Assembly (NCBI GenBank): GCA_937898635.1
Contig: CALEJW010000093.1
Coordinates: 1-49,420, forward strand
Reading direction: 5' to 3'
DNA: 49,420 nt
From: an uncultured Pseudomonadota bacterium
GTDB lineage: Bacteria; Pseudomonadota; Gammaproteobacteria; Burkholderiales; Usitatibacteraceae
In this document: in pieces, positions 1-7,610 of the stretch
Layout: every line of letters begins with the position of its first letter
Position numbering within the stretch: position 1 is the first letter of the stretch
Made by a program: the position numbers and the translations under genes
Notes under the pieces: model-generated
The model's database searches: none
What the model was told of the DNA's origin: nothing
What the model saw: the letters and a program-made list of their open reading frames with translations, nothing else

Positions 1-57
1 TTCCCGACGACCGATGGCGAGAGACGCGCAGGCACCGTGGCCCGTCCCCGGGAAGAA

Positions 58-75
58 GAGCGAGTCCTTTCGCTC
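58..75 (-). terminator. weak hairpin downstream of manB
   Basis: A 6-bp perfect stem (GAGCGA/TCGCTC) with a 6-nt loop lies just beyond the manB stop codon. On the minus strand it is followed by TTCTTCCC. The T-tract is short and interrupted, so this is at best a weak intrinsic terminator. Nothing else can be assigned in bases 1-57, which run off the window. Confidence 0.25.
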
Positions 76-81
76 CCGCGC

Positions 82-1464
82 TCAGAAGGGCAGCGTCGCA
101 TCCGGCAGGGCCTCGGCGAGGACGCGACGGAAGTCGGCCTGGATGCGGGCGAGGGCCTCGTCGGTGTCGGCCTCGAAGCGCAGGACGACGACGGGCGTGG
201 TGTTGGAGGCGCGCATGAGCCCGAAGCCGTCGGGATATTCCACGCGCAGGCCGTCGAGGGTGATGACGCTGTCGGCACCGGTGAAGCGGGCGCTCTTCTG
301 CAGCCTCGCGATGAGGGCGTGGTTCTCGCCTTCCTTCGCGAGCGCGACGTTGAGCTCGGGCGTGGCGATCGAGTCCGGCAGGCCCTCGAGGGCCTGGGTG
401 AGGTTCGGCGCCCGCGAGAGGATCTCCAGCAGCCGCGCGCCCGCGTAGAGCCCGTCGTCGAAGCCGTACCAGCGCTCCTTGAAGAAGATGTGCCCGCTCA
501 TCTCGCCGGCCAGCGGCGCGCCGGTCTCCTTGAGCTTCGCCTTGATGAGCGAGTGCCCGGTCTTCCACAGCACCGGCTCGCCGCCGTGGTCGCGGATCCA
601 GGAGAAGAGGTTTCGCGTGCACTTCACGTCGAAGATCACCTTCGCGCCGGGATTGCGCTGCAGGACGTCGGCGGCGAAGAGCATGAGCTGGCGGTCGGCG
701 TAGACGATCTTGCCGCTCTTGGTCACCACGCCCAGCCGGTCGCCGTCGCCGTCGAAGGCGAGGCCCAGTTCCGCGTGTCCTTCCTTCACGGCGCGGATCA
801 GGTCGGCGAGGTTCTCGGGCTTGGAGGGATCGGGGTGGTGGTTGGGGAAGGTGCCGTCCACCTCGCAGTAGAGCTCCTGCACCTCGCAGCCGAGCTTGCG
901 GTAGAGGGCGGGGGCGATGGCCCCGGGCGAGCCGTTGCCGCAGTCGATCGCCACGCGCACGAGTCGGCCGAGCTTCACGTCGCCGACGATGCGCGCGACG
1001 TAGGCCGCGGTCATGTCCTTTTCTTCCGCCACTCCCTGCCCGGCGGCGAACTTGCCGGCCTCGACGAGCTTCCGCAGGGACTGGATCGCCTCGGCGGCGA
1101 GGGTGTCGCCCGCCACCATCATCTTCAGGCCGTTGTACTCGGGGGGATTGTGGCTGCCGGTCACCATGACGCCGCTGCCCGTGCCGAGCTCGTGGGTGGC
1201 GTAGTACACGACGGGCGTGGCGACGACGCCCACGTCCGTGACGTCCATGCCCGTGGCGGTGAGCCCGCGCGTGAGCGCCGCCACGAGGCGCGGGCCCGAG
1301 AGGCGCCCGTCGCGCCCGACCACGAAGCGCTTCACGCCCTTCTTCGCGCCCAGGGTGCCGAGGCCGCGGCCGATCGCCTCGACGGCGTCCTCCGTGAGGG
1401 TCTTGTCCACGATGCCGCGGATGTCGTAGGCCTTGAAGATCTCGGGGGCGATGGGGGAGGCCAT
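82..1464 (-). CDS. manB: phosphomannomutase/phosphoglucomutase
   Basis: Predicted cytoplasmic alpha-D-phosphohexomutase of 460 residues, interconverting mannose or glucose 6-phosphate and 1-phosphate to supply sugar nucleotides for LPS and exopolysaccharide. All four family signatures are visible. The phosphoserine loop TGSHNPP holds Ser104. The Mg-binding DGDGD is at 238-242, the sugar-recognition loop GEMSGH at 320-325, and the phosphate-binding RASNTTP near 418-424. Length is normal for the AlgC/ManB (PMM/PGM) group. It is the last gene of the minus-strand run that begins with the gsp genes, 4 nt after the YheT-like hydrolase. Whether it is a true PMM, PGM or dual enzyme cannot be told from sequence alone, and the symbol is therefore provisional. 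Confidence 0.9.
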   Translation of the reverse strand: MASPIAPEIFKAYDIRGIVDKTLTEDAVEAIGRGLGTLGAKKGVKRFVVGRDGRLSGPRLVAALTRGLTATGMDVTDVGVVATPVVYYATHELGTGSGVMVTGSHNPPEYNGLKMMVAGDTLAAEAIQSLRKLVEAGKFAAGQGVAEEKDMTAAYVARIVGDVKLGRLVRVAIDCGNGSPGAIAPALYRKLGCEVQELYCEVDGTFPNHHPDPSKPENLADLIRAVKEGHAELGLAFDGDGDRLGVVTKSGKIVYADRQLMLFAADVLQRNPGAKVIFDVKCTRNLFSWIRDHGGEPVLWKTGHSLIKAKLKETGAPLAGEMSGHIFFKERWYGFDDGLYAGARLLEILSRAPNLTQALEGLPDSIATPELNVALAKEGENHALIARLQKSARFTGADSVITLDGLRVEYPDGFGLMRASNTTPVVVLRFEADTDEALARIQADFRRVLAEALPDATLPF

Positions 1465-1468
1465 GGGG

Positions 1469-2431
1469 CTATTCCTGGTGATCGAAGAAGTGCAGGAGGC
1501 GCGCGGGCAGCCAGTCGATGCGGCCGGGGAAGGGACCGGAGACGAAGCCGACGTGGCCGCCGCGGAAAGGGAATTCTACCGTGACCGCCGCCGAGACCTC
1601 GCCGGGACCGGGCAGCGCCTCGCCCGGCAGGAAGGGATCGTCGCGGGCGTTGAGGACGAGGGTGGGCACGGCGATCCGGCCGAGGAGCGGCTTCGAGCTC
1701 GCGCGCGTCCAGTAGTCGTCGGTGTCGCGGTAGCCGTGCAGGGGCGCGGTCACCACGTCGTCGAACTCGCGCAGCGTGCGCGAGCGGCGCATGCGCTCGA
1801 GGTCGAAGCTGCCGGGGAAGCGCGCGTGCTTGGCCGCCGCGCGCGCCTTCATCGTGGCGAGGAAGTGCTTCGCGTAGAGGAGGGAAATGCCGCGGCCCAG
1901 GGCCTCGCCGGCGGCCATGAGGTCCAGGGGGGCGGAGACCGCGGCGGCGGCCGCGACGAGGTCGCGGGCTTCGTCGCCGCGCTCGCCCAGCCACTTGAGG
2001 AGCGCGTTGCCGCCCAGCGAGACGCCGGCCACGAAGAGGGGCGCGCCGTGCGCGAGCGGCTCCAGGCGCCGCACGATCCAGTCCACTTCCGCCGAGTCGC
2101 CGGAATGGTAGGCGCGCGGCAGGCGGTTGGGCTCGCCGCCGCAGCCGCGGAAGTTCACCACCGTGCCGCGCCAGCCCCGCTCGGCCACGCGGTGCATGAG
2201 GCTTCGCGCGTAGGGCGAATCCGAGGAGCCCTCGAGCCCGTGGAAGAGCACGACCCAGGGGCGGCCGGGCGCCGCGTCCACGTGGTCGGTGTCCACGAAG
2301 TCGCCGTCGGGCGTCTCCCAGCGCTCGCGGCGGTAGGCGACCGCGGGCCGCGGCGCGAGGAGGGAGGCGTAGATCGTGTGCAGGTGCGCGTTCGCGAGCC
2401 ACCAGGGCGCGTCGTAGGCGGGCGCGGCCAT
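1469..2431 (-). CDS. YheT-family alpha/beta hydrolase
   Basis: A 320-residue alpha/beta-hydrolase of the YheT/ABHD1-3 type. It shows the family N-terminus WWLANAHLHTIY, an oxyanion-region HGLEGSSDSPY (about 64-74), the nucleophile elbow GVSLGG with Ser138, a C-terminal acid in NARDDPF and the catalytic His in GGHVGF. The ATG at 2431 shares one base with the gspN stop (TGATG), indicating translational coupling. A longer in-frame extension upstream is arginine-rich shadow sequence inside gspN. YheT proteins are predicted esterases of unknown physiological substrate, and nothing here ties this one to secretion beyond operon position. Confidence 0.85.
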   Translation of the reverse strand: MAAPAYDAPWWLANAHLHTIYASLLAPRPAVAYRRERWETPDGDFVDTDHVDAAPGRPWVVLFHGLEGSSDSPYARSLMHRVAERGWRGTVVNFRGCGGEPNRLPRAYHSGDSAEVDWIVRRLEPLAHGAPLFVAGVSLGGNALLKWLGERGDEARDLVAAAAAVSAPLDLMAAGEALGRGISLLYAKHFLATMKARAAAKHARFPGSFDLERMRRSRTLREFDDVVTAPLHGYRDTDDYWTRASSKPLLGRIAVPTLVLNARDDPFLPGEALPGPGEVSAAVTVEFPFRGGHVGFVSGPFPGRIDWLPARLLHFFDHQE

Positions 2432-3177
2432 CAGCGGATCGAGAGCGCGTGCGCGCCGTCGGCGCGGCGCGGGCCGAGGAGGTCGAGCAGGCCCTGCAGC
2501 TCGCGCGCCCGGGACGGTTCCGCGCTCGCCTCCCCGGTGAAGGCGAGGCGGCCCCGGATCGGGAGCGTGCCCTGGCCCGTGATCCGCAATGGTCCCGCGA
2601 GGGTCGTCACCGCGATCCGGAAGGCCGGGCCCTCGGCCACGGCCTGCGCGCGCCAGCTTCCCAGGGGACGCGCGGGCGAGAGCGCGAGGGCCGCGTCGCG
2701 CCATTCGAGCGTCGCGCCGCCCTCGGCGTTGCGGCCGTCCCAGGAAAGCGCCTTCGCCTCGATCGCCACGGCGCCGGCGGGCTGCCACGCCGCCGCGAGC
2801 GGGTGCAGGGCCGCGATCGCCGAGCCGTCGCCTTTCGCGCGCAGGTCCGCGAGGTGCCAGGCCGTGGGGCTGCGCGCGGCCTCGGCCTCGGCGTGGAGCG
2901 TTCCGAGGCGCGCCTCGATCGCGAAGGCCACGCGGCCCGTGGCGAGCCGCGAGGCGAGCCAGCGCCAGCGCAGCTCGTCGAGGGCAATGGTGGCGCCAGG
3001 CAGGCTCGCCTCGACGCGCGCCGAGCCGTGCCAGGCGGTGCCGCGCGCCTCCAGGAGGCGGATGCGGCCTTCCGTGGCGGAGGCTGCGAGGGAAGCGACG
3101 ACGCTCGCGGGAAGCGTCGCCAGGAGAAAGATCCCGTAGGCGACGGCGCCGAGGAGGAGGGCGCGCAGGGGCCTCAC
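2431..3177 (-). CDS. gspN: type II secretion system protein GspN
   Basis: Accessory inner-membrane protein of the T2SS, 248 residues, a usual GspN length. One N-terminal membrane segment (about residues 4-24, rich in L/A/G/V) is followed by a periplasmic beta-rich region with repeated short strands, as in the GspN/AsmA-like fold. The GTG start at 3177 overlaps the gspM stop as GTGA. The sequence upstream in the same frame is arginine-rich shadow of gspM. GspN is present in only some T2SS operons and its role is not well defined. Its position as the last gsp gene is the usual one. Confidence 0.8.
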   Translation of the reverse strand: MRPLRALLLGAVAYGIFLLATLPASVVASLAASATEGRIRLLEARGTAWHGSARVEASLPGATIALDELRWRWLASRLATGRVAFAIEARLGTLHAEAEAARSPTAWHLADLRAKGDGSAIAALHPLAAAWQPAGAVAIEAKALSWDGRNAEGGATLEWRDAALALSPARPLGSWRAQAVAEGPAFRIAVTTLAGPLRITGQGTLPIRGRLAFTGEASAEPSRARELQGLLDLLGPRRADGAHALSIR

Positions 3178-3653
3178 GGCGCCGCGAGCACGAGGTCGGC
3201 GCGCACGCGGCCCGCGGCCGGCAAGGCCTCGACCGTCGCTTCCTCGACCGAGAGTCCGTGGGCCGGCCCCGCCGCCGCGATCCACTCGACGAGGCGGGTC
3301 CAGGAGGCGTCGTCGGCGGCCACGCGGATCCGGCGCGCGTCGAGCGCGGTGAACCTCGCGCCGGGCAGGCCCTGCGCGAGCGCGCCGGAGGCGACCAGCG
3401 TCGCGACGGGCGCGGCGGTGCCCGCGCCTCGCGCCGGCATTTCCCTGAGCGATTTCACTTCCGCCGCCTCGGCGCGCATCGTCGCCACCGAGGCGCGAAG
3501 CGCGGGAAGCGCCGCGGCGATGCGCGTGCGCTCGCGCTCGAGCGGCAGCCACGCGAAAGCCACGACGAGCAGGAACGCGACGCCGGCGCCCGCCCACCCG
3601 AGGATGGTCCGCTCGCGCTCGCTCCTCGCGCGCCAGAACGCGGGCGCCCTCAC
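3174..3653 (-). CDS. gspM: type II secretion system protein GspM
   Basis: A 159-residue bitopic inner-membrane protein of the T2SS assembly platform. A short basic cytoplasmic N-terminus (SERERTILGW) is followed by a single membrane segment at about 18-36, a helical/coiled stretch (ERERTRIAAALPALRASVATM) and a periplasmic ferredoxin-like domain ending in RVRADLVL. The start is GTG at 3653, overlapping the gspL stop as GTGA. GspM partners GspL, and the two genes are adjacent and translationally coupled here. Confidence 0.85.
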   Translation of the reverse strand: MRAPAFWRARSERERTILGWAGAGVAFLLVVAFAWLPLERERTRIAAALPALRASVATMRAEAAEVKSLREMPARGAGTAAPVATLVASGALAQGLPGARFTALDARRIRVAADDASWTRLVEWIAAAGPAHGLSVEEATVEALPAAGRVRADLVLAAP

Positions 3654-4750
3654 TTCGCGGCCTCCGCGCGCGTGATCTCCAGCCGGCCCGCCGCGTAGGT
3701 CATGCGCCGGGCGGGCGTGGCGTCACTTCTCGCCGCATCGGTGGCGAGGCTGAGGAAATCGTTGGCCGCGGCGCGCCCGCGCGTGCGCTGCAGGTCGGCG
3801 AGGTTGCGGCGAAGCTGCAGCGCCGGGTCCACCACGGTCTTCGCCTCCGGGAAGGCGGCGCGGAAGATCGCCTCGCGCTCGGCCTCGAGGCCGCGGCGCT
3901 CGCGCTCCAGGCGCCACCAGTCGGCGAGCGTGAGACCGAACTGCAGGACCACGATCGCGGCGGCGAGGGCCCAGGCGAGGCGCGGCAGGCGCAGGGCGGC
4001 CGCGCGCGCCGAGCGCGGCGCGAAGTCGCCGGCGAGGAGATCGATCGCCGTCGCGGCCGCGGGCGCCGCGAGCGGCGGGCGGGCCTCGGCGACGGCGACT
4101 TCCACGCCGGTCACCTCGCCCCAGAGCGCGGCGTCGGGCATCGCGAGGCCGGGCTCCACCAGGACTTCCAGCCGTGCCGGGCGAAGCCCGCGCTGCGAGG
4201 CCTCGTCGGCGGCGATGCGAAGCGCGAGCGGCGGCTCGGCGCCCGCGGGACGGTCGAAGGCGACGGCGTGGCCGTCGTCCTCGACGAGGAAGCTGCGCGC
4301 GGCGCCGAGCACCGCGTGCCAGGCGCCGGGGCGCGCGGGCAGGAGCGCGCTCTCGCAGATCGCCCGCGTGGGCGCGAGGCCCGCGCCGGCGAGGGCCGCG
4401 AGCGCCTCGCCGAACCAGGCGCGGTCCACCACCGCCACCGGCGTCTCGCCGAGCGCGTTGGCCGGGCCCGGCACGGCGTGGATCTGCGCGGGGTCGGCGA
4501 GGAGCCGGTCCTCCACCGCGAAGGGCAGCAGCTCCCGGATGGTGGCCGCATTCACCTTCGGCAGCTTCAGGCGCGCCGAGAGCACGCGCGAGGCGGGCAG
4601 CACCGCTTCCACGCGCTCGGCGCGCGGCGCCTCCGCGAGGGGTGTCGTGGCCTCGCGCAGCACGCGCCCGCGCCCGTCGGAGAGCGACCACGCGACCGGC
4701 GTGGCCGCGTCGAGGCGGTCGACGGCGGGAAGGAGGAGGCGAAGGATCAT
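3650..4750 (-). CDS. gspL: type II secretion system protein GspL (short C-terminus)
   Basis: T2SS platform protein linking the GspE ATPase to the membrane, 366 residues. The cytoplasmic actin-like domain (about 1-235) includes the conserved KLPKVNAATIRELLPFAVED block. A membrane segment follows (about 247-267, WALAAAIVVLQFGLTLADW), then a periplasmic helix (LERERRGLEAEREAIF). The protein ends at RRMTYAAGRLEITRAEAAK, only about one strand into the periplasmic ferredoxin-like domain. It therefore looks roughly 40-50 residues shorter at the C-terminus than classical GspL proteins. The gspM start overlaps the stop, and I saw no continuation of the domain in another frame. Confidence 0.85.
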   Translation of the reverse strand: MILRLLLPAVDRLDAATPVAWSLSDGRGRVLREATTPLAEAPRAERVEAVLPASRVLSARLKLPKVNAATIRELLPFAVEDRLLADPAQIHAVPGPANALGETPVAVVDRAWFGEALAALAGAGLAPTRAICESALLPARPGAWHAVLGAARSFLVEDDGHAVAFDRPAGAEPPLALRIAADEASQRGLRPARLEVLVEPGLAMPDAALWGEVTGVEVAVAEARPPLAAPAAATAIDLLAGDFAPRSARAAALRLPRLAWALAAAIVVLQFGLTLADWWRLERERRGLEAEREAIFRAAFPEAKTVVDPALQLRRNLADLQRTRGRAAANDFLSLATDAARSDATPARRMTYAAGRLEITRAEAAK

Positions 4751-4799
4751 GGGGGGCAGGGGTGCGCCGGGCGGGGCCGGATCGGCTCCGCGGTCGCCG

Positions 4800-5732
4800 C
4801 TAGTACAGCGGACGGCGCCAGATTATAGCCGTCGCGGGGACCGCGCCCGGCGCGGCGCGCGCGACGAGCGCCTCGCCCGCGACCTGCACGTCGTCCTGCG
4901 AGACCCCGACCTGCACCAGGAAGTGGGCGCTCCTCACGTCGAGGTCGGTGTCGATCGACCCCGGGGGCGCCGTCGGCGCGCGGGTCCTGAGGTCGGCCTT
5001 GTCGCGGAAGGGCTTCGCGCGGCGCGCGGCGACGAGGTCGCGGATCTCGTCGCGGGAAAGCGCGGGCAGGATCGCGGCGAGCACTTCCGGCGGGGCGGTG
5101 TTGGCGTTGACCGTGGTGCGCACGGGCAGCGCGGTCACGAAGGGCTTGAGCTTCGCGACCGCCGCCGCGTCGAACCCGCGGATGGCGTAGAGCTCGTCCA
5201 CCTGCACCAGGGGCCGGTTCGCGGCGCGGCGCGGGCGCGGGGTCGAGAGATAGTAGGCGTCCTCGGCGCCGCCCGGGCCCGCGAGGTCGAAGTCGGCGTC
5301 CACCCAGTCGAGCACGGCGAGGGCGAGCGCCGGGTCGAGGCCCAGGGACTCGAGCAGGCGCGTGAGGATGCGCACGTCCGCGTCGCTTCGCCGCCCGTCC
5401 TTCGCGACGTTGTTCAGGTTGAAGCGCGACTCCTGGTCGGAGATGGCGCCGCTCACGATCGCGCGCTCGACGGGAAGACCGGCGAGGGGGCGGGCCCAGT
5501 CCTCCTCCAGCGTGTCGATCGCGTTCGCGCGCGCGTCCTCGGCGAGGATGCCGCGCGCCCAGTCGAGGCCGGCCTGGGCGAAGGCGTCGGCCTGCGCGCG
5601 CGCGGCCACGAGCGCGGTCTGGTTGAGGGTGGCCGACTGCTGCGCCAGCATGTACGCCGCGGTCGAGGCGGCCACCGCCACCACGAGGATCGCGGTCACC
5701 ACGGCCACGCCGCGCTGGGCCGCGCGCCTCAT
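4800..5732 (-). CDS. gspK: type II secretion system minor pseudopilin GspK
   Basis: Minor pseudopilin at the pseudopilus tip, 310 residues. The N-terminus MRRAAQRGVAVVTAILVVAVA is a prepilin signal with cleavage after Gly8. The mature chain lacks Glu at position 5, as is characteristic of GspK. Downstream are the family blocks FNLNNV and LDWVDADFDLAGPGGAEDAYY, then PLVQVDEL and TTVNANTAPPEVLAA (a SAM/HhH-like helical insert). The ATG at 5732 overlaps the gspJ stop (ATGA), and 49 nt separate its stop from gspL. Processing requires a prepilin peptidase that is not encoded in this window. Confidence 0.9.
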   Translation of the reverse strand: MRRAAQRGVAVVTAILVVAVAASTAAYMLAQQSATLNQTALVAARAQADAFAQAGLDWARGILAEDARANAIDTLEEDWARPLAGLPVERAIVSGAISDQESRFNLNNVAKDGRRSDADVRILTRLLESLGLDPALALAVLDWVDADFDLAGPGGAEDAYYLSTPRPRRAANRPLVQVDELYAIRGFDAAAVAKLKPFVTALPVRTTVNANTAPPEVLAAILPALSRDEIRDLVAARRAKPFRDKADLRTRAPTAPPGSIDTDLDVRSAHFLVQVGVSQDDVQVAGEALVARAAPGAVPATAIIWRRPLY

Positions 5733-6325
5733 CGCGGGATGTCCACCAGGCGCACGATGCGCTCGCCGCTTTCCAGCTCGAGCGTGAGTTCCACCGCGAG
5801 CGGGCGGCCCGGCGCGGCGGGCAGCGCCCAGTCGCGGCGCCACTCGAGGTTGCGGTCGAGGAAGCGGAAGGAGAGCGCGCGCACGCCCTCGAGCACGGGG
5901 GTCGCGGCGACGGCGGCGCGGGGATCGGCGTCCACGGCGGGCCAGGCGAGGCGCTCGACGCGGCCCGCGGCGAAGCGGTAGCCCACGCGCTGGGGCGCGG
6001 CGAGCTCGTTCGCGTAGAGCGCGGCGCCCGCGCGGGTGAGGGCGAGGCCGGTCGCGCCCGCGCCGCCGGGCTCGAGCAACGACGAGACCGCGCCGAGGGG
6101 CGTGCCGGAGGCGCCCACCGCGGGCCGGTCCAGCGCGGCCTGCACGTCGCGCTCGAAGCGGCCCACGAAGAGCGCGAGGTCGCGCCACTTGCGCGAGTCG
6201 CGCTCCAGCGCCTCGCGGCTGTCGAGCAGCACGGCGAGGCCGCGGTAGGCGAAGGCCGAGAGGAGCGCGAAGATCGCGAGCGCGATGAGGAGCTCGACCA
6301 GGGTGAAGGCGCGCTGGCCGCGCAT
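5729..6325 (-). CDS. gspJ: type II secretion system minor pseudopilin GspJ
   Basis: Minor pseudopilin of 198 residues that forms the tip complex with GspI and GspK. The prepilin signal reads RGQRAFTLVELLIALAIFALL. The mature chain starts at Phe with Glu at +5, and Ala rather than the usual Gly at -1. Two starts compete: ATG 6325, sharing a base with the gspI stop, and GTG 6328, giving a GTGA overlap. I chose the ATG. The C-terminal half shows the beta-rich GspJ pattern ending in LELESGERIVRLVDIP. Confidence 0.85.
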   Translation of the reverse strand: MRGQRAFTLVELLIALAIFALLSAFAYRGLAVLLDSREALERDSRKWRDLALFVGRFERDVQAALDRPAVGASGTPLGAVSSLLEPGGAGATGLALTRAGAALYANELAAPQRVGYRFAAGRVERLAWPAVDADPRAAVAATPVLEGVRALSFRFLDRNLEWRRDWALPAAPGRPLAVELTLELESGERIVRLVDIPR

Positions 6326-6690
6326 CACGGCCGCACCAGGAAGGCGGTGTGCACGAGGAGCACGCGCCCGGGAGAGCGCGCTTCCGAGACCGCGAGATCG
6401 ACGCGGCGGATGGTCGGGTTGGGCGTGTCGGCCACGGTCTCCGTGAGCACGAGGGAGAGCCCGCCCTGCTCGACGGAGGACGTGGTGACGGCCGCGGCGG
6501 GAAAGAGCCCGCGCGCGCGCATCTCCGCCACGCGGTTGGCGGCGGCCCAGGTGGCGACGATCCGCGCCCGGGTCTCCGAGGCGCCGTCGGTGGCGAGGCT
6601 CGCGGCGCGCGTGGTGGCGGCGAGCGCGATGGCGAGGATCGCCATGGCGACCAGGATCTCCACCAGCGTGAAGCCGCGCGGGCGCCTCAT
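6325..6690 (-). CDS. gspI: type II secretion system minor pseudopilin GspI
   Basis: Minor pseudopilin of 121 residues. The classical signal is MRRPRGFTLVEILVAMAILAIAL, with Gly at -1, mature Phe1 and Glu5. The GspI hallmark segment A-NRVAEMRARG follows. The ATG at 6690 overlaps the gspH stop (ATGA). In-frame sequence further upstream is arginine-rich and overlaps gspH, so it is excluded. GspI is thought to nucleate the pseudopilus tip with GspJ and GspK, encoded immediately downstream. Confidence 0.88.
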   Translation of the reverse strand: MRRPRGFTLVEILVAMAILAIALAATTRAASLATDGASETRARIVATWAAANRVAEMRARGLFPAAAVTTSSVEQGGLSLVLTETVADTPNPTIRRVDLAVSEARSPGRVLLVHTAFLVRP

Positions 6691-7193
6691 CGCGACACCG
6701 CCCGCACGGTGCCCGCGGCGTCGCCCTCGACGGCGGCGGCGAGGCCGCGCACGGTGAGCGCCACGCGGAAGGGCACGCCGAGCCCGTCGGGGAGGAAGAC
6801 GAGGACCTCGCGCGGGTCCGCGGGACGCCCGTCGATCGCGAGGGACTCGATCCGCAGCGCGTCGGGCAGGCGCCGCTCGCGCCCGGCGACCGGCGCCCAG
6901 GTCCGGTCGGAGGCGAGGCGCAGCACGCGAAGGCGCCCCTCGGCGAGCGACACGGCGGTGGGGCGCCCGCCGAACCACGCGTCGTCGCGGGCGGCTTCGA
7001 GGTCCAGGGCGAGGAGGGCGGTCTCGCGCCGCGCCACTTCCACGTCGCTCGGGAAGAGGTTCACCGCCGCCACCGCGAGGACGATGCCGGCGATCGCGAC
7101 CACCACGAGGATCTCGACGAGGGTGAAGCCCCCGGCGTGCTCGGCGGGCGCGTGGCGCGAGCGCCTAGTCCCAGTTGCCGATGTCCGCGCCAC
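6687..7193 (-). CDS. gspH: type II secretion system pseudopilin GspH
   Basis: Minor pseudopilin of 168 residues. The ATG at 7193 is the only usable start, and it gives a 29-nt overlap with the end of gspG and an unusually long 22-residue leader before the site GG/FTLVEILVVVAIAGIVLAV. Glu5 is present. The body has the GspH globular-domain pattern (ETALLALDLEAARDDAW...RLRVLRL...DALRIESLAIDGRPAD). It sits between the major pseudopilin gene and gspI, the standard position. Confidence 0.85.
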   Translation of the reverse strand: MARTSATGTRRSRHAPAEHAGGFTLVEILVVVAIAGIVLAVAAVNLFPSDVEVARRETALLALDLEAARDDAWFGGRPTAVSLAEGRLRVLRLASDRTWAPVAGRERRLPDALRIESLAIDGRPADPREVLVFLPDGLGVPFRVALTVRGLAAAVEGDAAGTVRAVSR

Positions 7194-7584
7194 TGCCTTC
7201 GCCCCCGCGCGCCCGGTCGGCCCCGAGGCTGAAGACGTCGATCTCGCCTCGCAGGCCCGGTTGCAGGTACTGGTAGTCGCTGCCCCAGGGGTCCTTGGGA
7301 AGCCGCTCGAGGTAGCCGCCCTGCTTCCAGTTGCCCGGCACGGGCTGCGAGGCGGGCTTCTGCACCAGCGCGGCGAGGCCCTGGTCGGTGGCCGGGTAGA
7401 AGCCGTTGTCGAGGCGGTAGAGCTTGAGCGACTGCACGATCGCCGCGATGTCGGCCTTGGCCGCCACGCGTTTCGCCTCGTCGGGGCGGTCCATGATGCG
7501 CGGCACGACGATCGCCGCGAGGATGCCGAGGATCGCGACGACCACGAGGACCTCGATGAGGGTGAAGGCGGACTGGCGTTTCAT
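7165..7584 (-). CDS. gspG: type II secretion system major pseudopilin GspG
   Basis: Major pseudopilin of 139 residues that polymerises into the pseudopilus. The signal region is MKRQSAFTLIEVLVVVAIL. The mature chain begins FTLIE with Glu5, but position -1 is Ala instead of the near-universal Gly. Downstream hallmarks are intact: the LKLYRLDNGFYPATDQGL block, the PKDPWGSDYQY motif, and the C-terminal calcium-loop region DVFSLGADRARGGEGSGADIGNW. The ATG at 7584 lies 26 nt after gspF, with GGAG about 13 nt upstream. Confidence 0.95.
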   Translation of the reverse strand: MKRQSAFTLIEVLVVVAILGILAAIVVPRIMDRPDEAKRVAAKADIAAIVQSLKLYRLDNGFYPATDQGLAALVQKPASQPVPGNWKQGGYLERLPKDPWGSDYQYLQPGLRGEIDVFSLGADRARGGEGSGADIGNWD

Positions 7585-7610
7585 GGTTGCGCGTTGCTCC
7601 GGCGAAGGGC

